Source: JALOOB01 sp964387985 | GTDB taxonomy: Bacteria > Chloroflexota > Anaerolineae > CG2-30-64-16 | Assembly: GCA_964387985.1 (NCBI GenBank) | Contig: CAYLZG010000009.1 | Span: 1 to 61,772 of the forward strand | Reading direction: 5' to 3' | Length of the DNA: 61,772 bases | In this document: positions 1-7,682 of the stretch, in pieces | Position numbering within the stretch: the stretch's first letter is position 1 | How the letters are laid out: the number at the start of each line of letters is the position of its first letter | Notes under the pieces: model-generated | Told to the model about the DNA's origin: nothing | What the model saw: only the letters and a program-made list of their open reading frames with translations | The model's database searches: none | Made by a program: the position numbers and the translations under genes

Positions 1-297
1 CTGGCGCTGCGCAACGACGTCGGCCAGCTCTGGGAGAACTACCTGATGGTCTAACGCCTCAAGGCCAACGAGGTTGCCGTCCGGCAGGCCAACACCTCCT
101 TCTGGCACACGTATGATCGTAAGGAACTGGACTGGGTCGAGGAGCGGGCCGGCCGACTGTTCGGGTACGCGTTCAAGTGGCAGGGCCAGTTGCGTCCGGC
201 CGCCCGGCAGGAGTTTATGACCGCGTATCCGAGCGCCGAGGTGATGACGATCACGCGTGAGAACTTAACCGACTTCATTAGGGCGCCGGTCGCATAG
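1..297 (+). pseudogene. C-terminal part of a DUF4143-type AAA ATPase, interrupted by an in-frame stop
   Basis: Reading frame 1 from the first base gives the tail of the family of AAA ATPases with a C-terminal DUF4143 nuclease-like domain. The stretch WENYLMV, a stop, then RLKANEV matches the usual WENFLIxERLK segment, and the end has the PD-(D/E)XK-like pattern ELDWVEE followed by GYAFKW. A TAA at 52-54 sits where the family normally has a glutamate codon (GAA), so a single G-to-T change would explain it. The 5' part lies outside the window. It is either a recent pseudogene or a base error. The downstream frame stays open for 80 codons, so the lesion is young. The function of these ATPases is poorly known. 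Confidence 0.7.
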
Positions 298-344
298 ACG
301 GCGCCACCCATTCCAGCAGCGTCAAGCGAGTGCTTCGCGGCAGG

Positions 345-1763
345 TCAGGTATTCACACTCGTGACATCCTCCGGCGTGAACAGGTGCACGTTCTCCTCGC
401 CCAATCCGGCCTCTTCCACCTGGCCAACGTTGCGCGCAAAGAAAGCGTAGTGGACGTCCCACCGGGCCGTGTCCCCCCGCAGCCACAGCAGGCCCTTCTC
501 CATCAGCGCGTGCAGATCGGCGGTCGTCACCGGCGTGCTGCGCCAGCGCGCCTCGCCGAAGATTACCCGATGATCCGCCCGATTGATACCAACGACATCC
601 ACCTGCGCGCCGCGCGTCCACCACGATCCCACCTCCTGCACGGGGAAGGGGATCTGGCCCCGGCCGGAGGCAACCAACAGATGTTGGCGCGCCAGGGCTT
701 CCCATACCGGAGCGACGATGTACGGCAGGTTGTTGCGGATTTCGCTCAGCGTCTCGGCCTGGCGTTGGTTGATCTCCAACAGCGCCTGGTGGGGCGCAGC
801 CCAACGGTGCCAGAAGCGCAGGAAGGGATCCAGGATGTGGTACGTGCCCATCCGGCCTTCGTCGCGCACCCGGTTGAGCGGCAGGCGGTGCTCCACCAGA
901 CCGTTCGTCACAAGATCGTTGAGATAGTGCTGGGCCGACGCCAGCGTCAGATTGGCCGCCGCCGCGATCTCCTGGCGCTGGTGATTGCCCGCAGCAATCG
1001 CCTCCAGGACGCGGCTGAAGGCGTCCACCTCGCCCTTTAGCTCCTCATGCAGCAACAGGCGCACCTCGCTAAACAGGTTCCCCGCCGGATCGAGGATCTC
1101 TCGCTCGATGTTGCGCACCAGAGAACGCCCCGTGTCGAGCGCCAGCAAGTTGCGCGGCATACCGCCCAGGACGGCGTAGGTCTCGATCAACTGCTCGGCG
1201 TCAAGCGCAGGCAAAAAGGCGCGCAAGTCAGACGGCTGCAGCGGCAGCAACTCGTAGGCCCAGGTGTGTCGCCGGTAAAGCGGCGCCGCGCCATCCAGGA
1301 TCTCCCGCTGCATCACGCTATAGGTGGAGCCGGTCAGGCAAAGGAACAGATTCGTGTGTTGCAGCACAGTGTCCCAGGCGCGTTGGAGCAGCGTCGAGAA
1401 ACCGGGCACGGAGTCGGCCAGGTAGGGATACTCGTCGATCACCACCACGAAACGCTTCGAAGCCCCGTCAGGGGTCCGCACGCGCCCCAGTTCCGCAAGA
1501 GCCAGCAGCGCGCTGTCCCAATCGGCGAAAGTACGCCCGGGTTCGCCCAGCGCAACTGCCAATTGCTGCCCGAATTCGTGCAGTAGCGCCTGGCTCGGCA
1601 GCCGCGCCGCAAAGAAATACAGGCGTGGCTTCTCGCGACACCACTCATAAATCAGGCTGCTCTTGCCGACGCGCCGGCGGCCGTAGAGGACCGCGAATTC
1701 TGCGCCCGGTCGCGCATAGCGACGTTCCAGGTAGCCCAACTCGCGTTGACGATTGCGAAACAT
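345..1763 (-). CDS. AAA ATPase of the DUF234 / archaeal-type ATPase family
   Basis: The 472-residue protein has a P-loop GRRRVGKSS at 28-36 and a Walker B strand VVVIDEYPYL at 106-115. A winged-helix segment follows at about 255-300, then a DUF234 tail starting at DPFLRFW (312-318). The extreme C-terminus reads QVDVVG (387-392) and GEARW (403-407), a PD-(D/E)XK nuclease-like core in which the usual lysine of E-x-K is arginine, so catalysis is doubtful. The role of the family is unknown; mobile, toxin-like and DNA-repair roles have been suggested for relatives. It lies next to the remnant of a related DUF4143 ATPase but on the opposite strand. A sigma70-like promoter and a palindrome sit directly upstream. 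Confidence 0.8.
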   Translation of the reverse strand: MFRNRQRELGYLERRYARPGAEFAVLYGRRRVGKSSLIYEWCREKPRLYFFAARLPSQALLHEFGQQLAVALGEPGRTFADWDSALLALAELGRVRTPDGASKRFVVVIDEYPYLADSVPGFSTLLQRAWDTVLQHTNLFLCLTGSTYSVMQREILDGAAPLYRRHTWAYELLPLQPSDLRAFLPALDAEQLIETYAVLGGMPRNLLALDTGRSLVRNIEREILDPAGNLFSEVRLLLHEELKGEVDAFSRVLEAIAAGNHQRQEIAAAANLTLASAQHYLNDLVTNGLVEHRLPLNRVRDEGRMGTYHILDPFLRFWHRWAAPHQALLEINQRQAETLSEIRNNLPYIVAPVWEALARQHLLVASGRGQIPFPVQEVGSWWTRGAQVDVVGINRADHRVIFGEARWRSTPVTTADLHALMEKGLLWLRGDTARWDVHYAFFARNVGQVEEAGLGEENVHLFTPEDVTSVNT

Positions 1764-1783
1764 AGGTCCTCCCGCACAAACCG

Positions 1784-1798
1784 TATCTTACTAAGATA
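1784..1798. promoter_or_regulatory. Perfect palindrome, candidate operator for the DUF234 ATPase gene
   Basis: TATCTTA and TAAGATA form a perfect 7-bp inverted repeat around a single C. It lies immediately downstream of the -10 box of the leftward promoter at 1808-1836, about +3 to +17, where a repressor would block transcription. A winged-helix segment in the downstream ATPase makes autoregulation conceivable, but that is inference. Confidence 0.5.
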
Positions 1799-1807
1799 GC
1801 CTGAAAA

Positions 1808-1836
1808 AGTGTATCATGCAGAGATACTTCTGTCAA
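1808..1836 (-). promoter_or_regulatory. Sigma70-type promoter for the DUF234 ATPase gene
   Basis: On the minus strand TTGACA (1836-1831) is followed after 17 bases by TACACT (1813-1808). The -35 is perfect consensus and the spacing is ideal. The spacer also holds a GTATC/GATAC inverted repeat (1811-1815 and 1823-1827). The predicted transcript starts near 1801 and leads into the ATG at 1763. The rest of the stretch 1837-2030 shows no gene. Confidence 0.65.
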
Positions 1837-2030
1837 CCCTACCGTTCAGTAATATTATCATTTGGGATGTAAACAGTCGCGGCGGCCTGCGTCGACAGGC
1901 CGTGGAAAAACGCAGCTGTCGCATGGGAGAAGTAGCAAGGCTGTACCAGGACGCGGCCGATGAGGCGGAGATCGGGGTCTGAAAAGGCGTATTCCCAGCC
2001 TATTCCTCCAACCCATCGCCCGCGCGCGTC

Positions 2031-2841
2031 CTACCCGATCAACCCCCGCAGCACAGCCAGATTCTCCACATCCTCGTGCATATCCTCGCTCTTCTCGGTC
2101 TCGAGGATCTTCGGGACGTCGACCAGCCGCGGGTCGTTGAGGATGAAGCGGAACGCGTCCAGCCCCAGCTGGCCCGTCCCGATGTGGTCGTGGCGGTCGA
2201 CGCGCGAGCCGAGCGGCTTCTTGGCGTCGTTGAAATGGAAGCACCGAAGCCGGTCGATCCCGCACAGCCGGTCGAACTCGGCCATCGTGGCCTCATACGC
2301 CTCGGCGGTGCGCAGATCGTAGCCCGCGGCAAACATGTGGCATGTATCCAGGCAGAAGGCCAGGCGCTCCGGCGCGTCTGTGCCCGCGAGCATCGCCTGC
2401 AGGTGCTCGAACCGCCAGCCCAACGCGGTGCCCTGGCCCGCGGTGCCCTCGACCAGGGTCAGCGTCTTGTAGCCCGGGGTGCGTGCGTGCGCGCGATTGA
2501 TTCCCTCGACAATGCGTGCAATGCCCGCTTCGTCGCCGGTCCCCATGTGCGCGCCGGGATGAAACACAACCCCCAGCAGCCCAAGCTCCTCCGCGCGGGT
2601 CAGCTCGTCGACCAGCGCGTCGACCGATTTCTCCCACAGGTCGTCCTTGGGCGTTGCCAGGTTGAGCAGGTACGCAGCATGCGAGACGACCGGCGCGATG
2701 CCTGTCTCTGACTGCTTCTGGGCCCAGCGTTCGATCTCTTCAGGCGGGGTCGGCTTCTGCTGCCAGCGGTTCTGGTTCTTCGTGAAGATCTGCATCGTGT
2801 TGACGCCCACCGCGACCACGCGGTCGAAAGCGGTGCTCAAT
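2031..2841 (-). CDS. nfo: Endonuclease IV (AP endonuclease), N-terminus lost in an assembly gap
   Basis: This is a zinc-dependent TIM-barrel AP endonuclease that incises abasic sites in base-excision repair. About 270 residues are visible and all metal ligands expected from the E. coli enzyme can be seen in order: the His in VVSHAAY, FHPGAH, the Glu in LVEGTAGQG, CLDTCHMFAAGYD (Asp and His), the His in CFHFND, DRHDHIGTG (Asp and His) and the Glu in LETE. The sequence begins at LSTAFDRV. Family members carry about a dozen further residues (GAHxSIAGG region) that fall in or beyond the ten-N gap at 2842-2851. The gene is last in the leftward degV operon, just after the cobalamin adenosyltransferase. 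Confidence 0.93.
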
Positions 2842-2851
2842 NNNNNNNNNN
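2842..2851. other. Assembly gap (10 N) cutting the 5' end of nfo
   Basis: Ten N, probably a fixed-length scaffold join. The start codon and first dozen codons of nfo must lie here or be missing, so the true gap is likely longer than ten bases. Confidence 0.95.
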
Positions 2852-2862
2852 CTGGCGCGAGA

Positions 2863-3423
2863 TTAGTCGTCCCCTGCGGCCAGCGTGAAGTGCTCCACGC
2901 CCGCATGCTTGTCCTCGAATCTGCCCATCAGGAACAAGAGCGAGGACAGGCGATTCAGATACTTCAGCGTGATGTCGCCGCACAGCTGGCCCTCGTGGCT
3001 GAGCCGCGCGACCAGCCGCTCGGCGCGACGCACCACCGTCCTGCCGATCTCCAGGCACGCGCCGGGCTGGCTGTCGCCTGGCACGATGAACGCCTTGGGA
3101 AGCTCCACCAGGCTGTCGTATTCCTCGATGGTCGCCTCCAACCACGCCAGCCGCTCCTCAGCAAGCCACGGCTTGCACGGCGCGGTCTCGGGCTGGGTTG
3201 CCAGGTCGGCCATCATCCGGTACAGGTCGCGCTGCACGATCAGCAGCGTCCGGCGCACCTCGTCCGTCTGCGCCTGCGCGCGGGCCATGCCCAGGAAGGC
3301 CGAGGCCTCATCGACGGTGCCGTACGCCTCCGGGCGCAGCGCGTACTTTGGGACACGCTCGCGGCCCAGCACTCCGGTGAAGCCATCGTCGCCCGTACCG
3401 ATATGCCACGAAATAGGTGCCAT
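2863..3423 (-). CDS. pduO: Cob(I)alamin adenosyltransferase, PduO type
   Basis: The enzyme transfers the adenosyl group of ATP to cob(I)alamin to make adenosylcobalamin, usually as a trimeric cytosolic protein. The 186 residues show the family blocks in order: GTGDDGFTGVLGRERVPK at about 9-26 (ATP-binding N-terminus), PEAYGTVDEASAFLG, FIVPGDSQPGACLEIGRTV and RRAERLV, and LKYLNRLSSLLFLMGR near the end. Length is normal for the family. Its ATG (3423-3421) directly abuts the TAG of the DUF2231 gene (3426-3424), so the two are co-translated. No cobalamin riboswitch was seen upstream in the operon. Confidence 0.93.
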   Translation of the reverse strand: MAPISWHIGTGDDGFTGVLGRERVPKYALRPEAYGTVDEASAFLGMARAQAQTDEVRRTLLIVQRDLYRMMADLATQPETAPCKPWLAEERLAWLEATIEEYDSLVELPKAFIVPGDSQPGACLEIGRTVVRRAERLVARLSHEGQLCGDITLKYLNRLSSLLFLMGRFEDKHAGVEHFTLAAGDD

Positions 3424-3833
3424 CTACTTCACTCCAACGCCGTAATCATAAACGAGCTTGCCGCCCAGCCAGCCCTCCATCAGAACCAGAAGGACGATCG
3501 CGACCAGCAGGGCCAGGTAACCCCAGCGAGCACGGGTAGTCCACAGCTTCTTGTTGCGCAGCGGCCAATACAGGGCAAATCCCGAAGCGATCAGCAGCGC
3601 GATGCCTGCGGTGATGTGCTGGTTGATGATCGCGGTCACTGTGGGTTCCTGCGGCGCGCCGGCCTGGTCGNNNNNNNNNNCAGCCAGCCCAACAGCAGGC
3701 TCCACTGGCCGTAACCTGTAAAGCGCTCATGCCTGCGGAAAAGTCCGAGAACCAGGAACAGCACGCCCGCGAGGGACAGCGCGATCGGGAAGTGAACAAC
3801 GCGCGGGTGGAGGGGGAGGATCGCCTCAAGCAT
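3424..3833 (-). CDS. DUF2231 family integral membrane protein, interrupted by an assembly gap
   Basis: The N-terminal half starts MLEAILPLHPRVVHFPIAL, the typical DUF2231 opening with the HPxxVHFPIAL motif, followed by one or two membrane helices. After the N run the sequence resumes with two helices (ITAGIALLIASGFALYWPL and YLALLVAIVLLVLMEGW) and ends GGKLVYDYGVGVK, the characteristic DUF2231 C-terminus. With the gap at its written ten bases the halves are in different frames, so the real gap should be 2 modulo 3. Function is unknown; homologues are often linked to redox or heme genes. It sits between the phosphoesterase (9 bases away) and the adenosyltransferase. Confidence 0.8.
3671..3680. 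other. Assembly gap (10 N) inside the DUF2231 gene
   Basis: The two coding halves on either side are one base out of register at this spacing, so ten N is not the real length. A length of 2 modulo 3 would restore the frame. Confidence 0.95.
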
Positions 3834-3842
3834 GGAGCGCGC

Positions 3843-4607
3843 TCAGTCGGGGCCGCCGTAAGATGCGGACATCAGGCGCTCTGCAAAGTGCTTTCCCCGC
3901 GGAAGCCCGCCGGAACGCATCTCGTGCGCGACGATCGCATGGCGGTACATCACCCGCCGGTGCTCGGCCCGCCACGCCCCGCCCTGGCCTGGCTCACCTT
4001 CCCATGTCAGGATCGCGTACGCGGCACGGTGATCGCCATCCATCGGCAGGCCAGCACTCGCCACGTTGACCAACAGCCGGTCGCGCCAGGTGCGCGTGAA
4101 AGGGGTGTGCACATGACCGAAGGCGAGGACCTGCCATGACGGAGCCTGGCCGGACTCGAGCAGCAGCTCATCCAGCTCCGCATCCGGGACGCGGGGGTGG
4201 ATGGCGCGCTCCAGGTCGTACGGGTTGGCGTGGACGATCAGCAGGTCATGACCCGGCCCGGCAGGGGGGGTGATGCGATGGCTGAACGGCAGCTTGCGCA
4301 GGTAAGCCACTCGTTCTTTCCCGAGTTGTTCGCGCATCCACGCCAGGTGAACGGAGAACCGGCTCGCCTCTTTGCCGTCGGGCGCATCATCAGGCTTCAC
4401 GTTGAAAAACGCGTCCGTATTGCCCTGTATCACGGCTGCGCCCAGGCTCATCACGCGATCGACGACCTCGCGCGGCCTTGGTCCGGCCCAGACGAGGTCG
4501 CCGGCAACCACGACCTGGTCGAACGGTCCTGCGCTGTCCATATCAGCCAGCACCGCCTCTAGCGCAAGGAGGTTGCCATGGATATCCGACAGAATCGCGA
4601 CGCGCAT
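3843..4607 (-). CDS. Calcineurin-like metallophosphoesterase (YfcE/MJ0936-like)
   Basis: The protein has 254 residues and a complete set of metallophosphoesterase motifs: SDIHGN at 7-12, GDLVWAGP starting at 36, QGNTD at about 61-65, a histidine in LLIVHANP and GHVHTPF near residue 180. These residues bind a two-metal centre that hydrolyses phosphoesters; the substrate cannot be told from sequence. It resembles single-domain cytosolic phosphodiesterases with the GNTD rather than GNHD motif. It follows degV by only two bases and precedes the DUF2231 gene by nine, so it is inside the five-gene leftward operon. Confidence 0.88.
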   Translation of the reverse strand: MRVAILSDIHGNLLALEAVLADMDSAGPFDQVVVAGDLVWAGPRPREVVDRVMSLGAAVIQGNTDAFFNVKPDDAPDGKEASRFSVHLAWMREQLGKERVAYLRKLPFSHRITPPAGPGHDLLIVHANPYDLERAIHPRVPDAELDELLLESGQAPSWQVLAFGHVHTPFTRTWRDRLLVNVASAGLPMDGDHRAAYAILTWEGEPGQGGAWRAEHRRVMYRHAIVAHEMRSGGLPRGKHFAERLMSASYGGPD

Positions 4608-4609
4608 TC

Positions 4610-5464
4610 CTATTTCTTTACACGGCGAACGATGGCTGCGCCGAGCGCGTTCGGCCCGGCGTGGGCAGCGAAAGCTGGTCCGACCTCTGCAAGAATAACC
4701 TCAGAACGGCTGACGCCTGCAAGGCCGGCAATCCGATCTGCCAGGTCCCCGGCGGCTGCGCAGCCGCGCGTATAGACCGCCGCCATGTCCTGTACGGGCA
4801 GCCGCTCGCGCACCTCATCTTCCAGTCGCTGAAGCGCGCTGCGAGTCGAGCGAGCGATGGACACCAGGCGGAACTCGCCGTTGCACATCTCCAGCACGGG
4901 CTTGACCCTCAGCGTGCGCGCCACCCTGTCGACCAGCGGGATGATCCGGTCCAGCCGGCCCCCGCGGCGCACCCATTCCAGTGTATCTAGCACGAATATG
5001 ATAGAGGTACGCTCGCGCAGGTTTTCGATCGTGCGCTGAATCAGGTCCGCGCTCTTGCCCGCGATGGCTTCCCTGGCTGCTGCCACCACCTGCAACCCCA
5101 TGCCCAGGGAAAACGATCCGGTATCGATCACTCGCACCTTCTCCCCGAAGTCCTGGGCAGCCAGCCACGCAGCATTGTAGGTGCCGCTGTGTTTGCCGGG
5201 CAACGTCAGGCAAACGACCTCGTGGCCTGCATCGACCAGCTTCTGGAACGCTTTGTAGAAAGTGCCCGGAGGCGGAGAAGAGGTGCCGGGACCTTCGGGC
5301 AATAGTTCAGCCCGCTGCCAAAAATCGTCGTTGGTCAGGTCGTCGCTCGAGACCATGTCCTGCCCGAACCGAACAAAGACGGGCACGATCGTGATGGCAT
5401 ACTGATCCACCAGGGCAAGCGGCAGATCGCATCCGCTGTCGGCGACGATGCGCACGTTGGACAT
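4610..5464 (-). CDS. degV: DegV family fatty-acid-binding protein (FakB-like)
   Basis: DegV/FakB proteins bind a fatty acid and, in firmicutes, present it to the kinase FakA for phosphorylation. This 284-residue protein has the fold's markers: VADSGCDLP at the N-terminus, TSSPPPGTF (counterpart of TSQPSPGEF, lipid carboxylate site), KHSGTYNAAW, and VIDTGSFSLGMGLQV. No FakA homologue is in the window. The start is set at MSNVRIV because GAGGGAGG lies five bases upstream; an upstream in-frame extension of 13 codons lacks such a site. It is the first gene of the operon reading to nfo, behind the promoter at 5503-5530. Confidence 0.9.
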   Translation of the reverse strand: MSNVRIVADSGCDLPLALVDQYAITIVPVFVRFGQDMVSSDDLTNDDFWQRAELLPEGPGTSSPPPGTFYKAFQKLVDAGHEVVCLTLPGKHSGTYNAAWLAAQDFGEKVRVIDTGSFSLGMGLQVVAAAREAIAGKSADLIQRTIENLRERTSIIFVLDTLEWVRRGGRLDRIIPLVDRVARTLRVKPVLEMCNGEFRLVSIARSTRSALQRLEDEVRERLPVQDMAAVYTRGCAAAGDLADRIAGLAGVSRSEVILAEVGPAFAAHAGPNALGAAIVRRVKK

Positions 5465-5502
5465 GACATCCTCCCTCTGAGGTACGCGTGAACTATGCGC
5501 CA

Positions 5503-5530
5503 ATTATAGCACTGCGCGCAGTAAGCGCAA
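5503..5530 (-). promoter_or_regulatory. Sigma70-type promoter with palindromic spacer for the degV operon
   Basis: On the minus strand TTGCGC (5530-5525) and TATAAT (5508-5503, perfect consensus) are 16 bases apart. The spacer contains the perfect 12-bp palindrome ACTGCGCGCAGT (5511-5522), placed like an operator between -35 and -10. The degV start codon is about 38 bases downstream of the -10. Confidence 0.65.
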
Positions 5531-5583
5531 TGACCGAAGGCCGTTCGAATAGCGTCGGAAGCTGAGATCGTGGCTGCCGCCGT

Positions 5584-5613
5584 TTGATTGCGGTTGTTAA
5601 ATTGTGTTACAAT
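5584..5613 (+). promoter_or_regulatory. Candidate promoter for the Mth938-like gene
   Basis: TTGATT (5584-5589) and TACAAT (5608-5613) are 18 bases apart in an AT-rich island of this GC-rich sequence. The ATG follows at 5651. It diverges from the degV promoter with about 50 bases between the two -35 boxes. Confidence 0.5.
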
Positions 5614-5650
5614 CTTTATAAATCGACAGTGCAGCAGGCGGAGGCACCCC

Positions 5651-6013
5651 ATGAGGCCCAAGATCGAAGATGCATGGTTCGGGAGCATTACTGTTGAAGG
5701 CGCTCGCTACGAGTACGACATCATCATTCGTCTCAGCGGCAAGGTGCGGCGGCGCAACAAGCAGCTCTCCAAGGCGGTCTACGGCACATCGCACGTCCTC
5801 AGCCTCGCGGAGATCGTCGAGCTGCACCGCAAGCGCGCCGATCGCATCATCATCGGCACAGGGTTCGAAGGCCAGGTGCATCTGTCACCCGAAGCCGCCG
5901 CCTTCCTCGATAAGAAGAAATGCCCCGCCGAACTCTATCCGACCCCCGAAGCCATCGAGAAATGGAATAAGGCAGAAGGCCTGATCATCGGCCTTTTCCA
6001 CATCACCTGCTGA
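5651..6013 (+). CDS. Mth938-like domain protein (AAMDC family)
   Basis: The 120-residue protein matches the small Mth938-like family over its full length: it opens PKIEDAWFGSITVEG, continues YEYDIIIRLSGKVRRR, then ADRIIIGTGFEGQVHLSPEA, and ends GLIIGLFHITC. The family is a compact cytosolic alpha/beta domain of unknown biochemical function, found alone in bacteria, archaea and eukaryotes. The start was placed at MRPKIED because GGAGG lies eight bases upstream (5639-5643); an in-frame ATG 21 codons earlier would lie upstream of the -10 box. The isoaspartyl peptidase follows 12 bases later, so both probably share a transcript. Confidence 0.88.
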   Translation: MRPKIEDAWFGSITVEGARYEYDIIIRLSGKVRRRNKQLSKAVYGTSHVLSLAEIVELHRKRADRIIIGTGFEGQVHLSPEAAAFLDKKKCPAELYPTPEAIEKWNKAEGLIIGLFHITC

Positions 6014-6025
6014 TCGGGAGCATCG

Positions 6026-6940
6026 ATGCCTGCTGCGATCATCGTTCATGGTGGGGCCTGGGACATCCCCACGGAGCTGCATGCGGACCATCTCTCAGGC
6101 TGCCGCGCGGCCGCAGAGGCGGGCTGGGAGCTATTGAGGCGCGGGGGGACGGCAGTGGATGCCGTCGAAGCCGCGGTGCGCATCCTGGAGGATCTCCCCG
6201 TATTCGATGCAGGCCGTGGCTCGCACCTGAACGCAGACGGCGTGGTCGAGCTGGACGCCGGCATGATGGACGGGAAGACGCTCATGGCGGGCGCGGTGGC
6301 CTCTGTCAAGCGTATAGCGAATCCCATCAGCCTGGCACGCTGCGTGCTGCAAGAAAGCCCGCACGTATTTCTCGTGGGCGAGGGTGCTGAGCGTTTCGCT
6401 CAGGCGGCCGGCCTGCCCCTGTGCGACCCGGAAGCGCTCATCGTGCCCCGCGAGCGTGAGCTCTGGAACCGCAGGCGCGCGGAGACGGAGCCCCAGCCGC
6501 CCGCTGCGCTCTTCCACAGCGAGCCGGCTGACACGGTGGGCGCAGTGGCGCTGGACGCGGACGGAAATCTTGCGGTGGCGAACTCGACCGGCGGCACTTT
6601 CTACAAACACCCCGGCCGTGTGGGCGATACGCCGATCATCGGCTGCGGCCTCTACGCGGATAACGCTCTCGGCGCAGCCGCGTGCACCGGTTGGGGCGAG
6701 CAGATCATGAAGACCGTGCTCGCAAAAACAACCGTGGATCACATTGCGCTTCTGGGCAGTGCGCGCGACGCTGCCCACGTAGCCATCGCCTACTTCGAAC
6801 ACCGCATCGGGGGCCTGGGCGGCGTCATCTGCATCTCGCCCGGCGGCCAAATCGGCTTTGCCCACAGCACCCCCTACCTGGCCCACGCCTATCGAAGCGA
6901 TGAGATGACCGAGGTGGTCGCGTCGTTGACCGCGGGTTAG
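6026..6940 (+). CDS. iaaA: Isoaspartyl peptidase / plant-type L-asparaginase (Ntn hydrolase)
   Basis: Members are made as a precursor that cleaves itself in front of a threonine, which then acts as nucleophile on isoaspartyl dipeptides or asparagine. In this 304-residue protein the nucleophile is Thr170 in PADTVGAVALD. The substrate region is conserved as NSTGGTFYKHPGRVGDTPI followed by IGCGLYADN, and the N-terminus has the family pattern IIVHGGAW and DAGRGSHLN. The likely role is clearing isoaspartyl dipeptides from damaged proteins or asparagine catabolism. It lies between the Mth938-like gene and the acylphosphatase gene, all rightward. Confidence 0.9.
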   Translation: MPAAIIVHGGAWDIPTELHADHLSGCRAAAEAGWELLRRGGTAVDAVEAAVRILEDLPVFDAGRGSHLNADGVVELDAGMMDGKTLMAGAVASVKRIANPISLARCVLQESPHVFLVGEGAERFAQAAGLPLCDPEALIVPRERELWNRRRAETEPQPPAALFHSEPADTVGAVALDADGNLAVANSTGGTFYKHPGRVGDTPIIGCGLYADNALGAAACTGWGEQIMKTVLAKTTVDHIALLGSARDAAHVAIAYFEHRIGGLGGVICISPGGQIGFAHSTPYLAHAYRSDEMTEVVASLTAG

Positions 6941-7022
6941 TTCTCATGCAACGTCATTGGCCGGCCCTGGCAATCACCCCAATCCCATTGTGCCTGCTGC
7001 TGCGAAGGAATCAGGTGCGCTC

Positions 7023-7298
7023 ATGACAGAGAAACGCATGCGCGTGATCGTGCGGGGAAGTGTTCAGGGAGTCGGATTCCGCGCGAGCTGCCAGCGGGAA
7101 GCCACCGCAGTTGGGGTCCGCGGCTGGGTGCAGAACCAGTGGGATGGCACGGTCGAGGCCCTGTTCGAGGGACCGGAAGAGGCGGTCGACCACATGATCC
7201 GGTGGTGCCACCGCGGGCCGCGCTGGGCCGACGTCGAGGAAGTGGAGATGCACTTCACCGACGAGCCGGCCCCTGCCAGCCCGTTCAGGATGCGTTGA
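7023..7298 (+). CDS. acyP: Acylphosphatase
   Basis: The 91-residue protein hydrolyses carboxyl-phosphate bonds of acylphosphates. The signature VRGSVQGVGFR (10-20) carries the catalytic arginine, Arg20, and GVRGWVQNQWDGTVEA carries the catalytic asparagine, Asn38. Length and ferredoxin-like pattern are normal for the single-domain enzyme. The start at MTEKRMRV is chosen because the similarity begins there; the open frame extends 22 codons upstream without family similarity. Its last 14 bases overlap the convergent AhpD-like gene. Confidence 0.92.
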   Translation: MTEKRMRVIVRGSVQGVGFRASCQREATAVGVRGWVQNQWDGTVEALFEGPEEAVDHMIRWCHRGPRWADVEEVEMHFTDEPAPASPFRMR

Positions 7299-7647
7299 GC
7301 GACGCCGCGGCCATCATCTCATCCATCCGGGCGTACGCACGGCGCAGGTGGGGGATGACGATCGAGCCGCCGACGATCAGCGCGACCGCGAACGCCTCCT
7401 CAAACTCGGCGACAGTCACGCCGGCCTCAACACACTGAATCACGTGGTACGTGATACAATCGTCGCAGCGCAATACCAGCGATGCGACGAGGCCGAGCAA
7501 TTCCTTGGTCTTTGCCGGCAGCGCGCCATCTTCATATGCCTCGCCGTCGAGGCGGAAGAAGCGCTTGATGACCCGGTCATCGCCCGACAGGATGCGTTCA
7601 TTGGCTTGCAAGCGTTCGGCCTGGAATTCAGCCAGCGTCTTGGTCAT
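7285..7647 (-). CDS. Carboxymuconolactone decarboxylase family protein (AhpD-like)
   Basis: The 120-residue all-helical protein has the AhpD-like redox motif RCDDCITYH (CxxC followed by histidine), which in AhpD relatives supports peroxidase or thiol-reductase activity. The N-terminal helix PAKTKELLGLVASLVLRC and the downstream EFEEAFAVALIVGG are typical of the family. Start choice: an upstream ATG at 7653 overlaps the Shine-Dalgarno sequence, whereas the ATG at 7647 lies six bases after AAGGAG, so the latter is used. It overlaps acyP convergently by 14 bases and diverges from tsaD with only 35 bases between start codons. Confidence 0.85.
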   Translation of the reverse strand: MTKTLAEFQAERLQANERILSGDDRVIKRFFRLDGEAYEDGALPAKTKELLGLVASLVLRCDDCITYHVIQCVEAGVTVAEFEEAFAVALIVGGSIVIPHLRRAYARMDEMMAAASLNAS

Positions 7648-7682
7648 GGACATCTCCTTACGATAATGAGCACGAGTATATC

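Noticed and set aside
3424..5503. Cobalamin riboswitch for the adenosyltransferase operon
   Set aside because: The only long leader is before degV and is about 35 bases, too short, and no B12-box-like sequence was seen.
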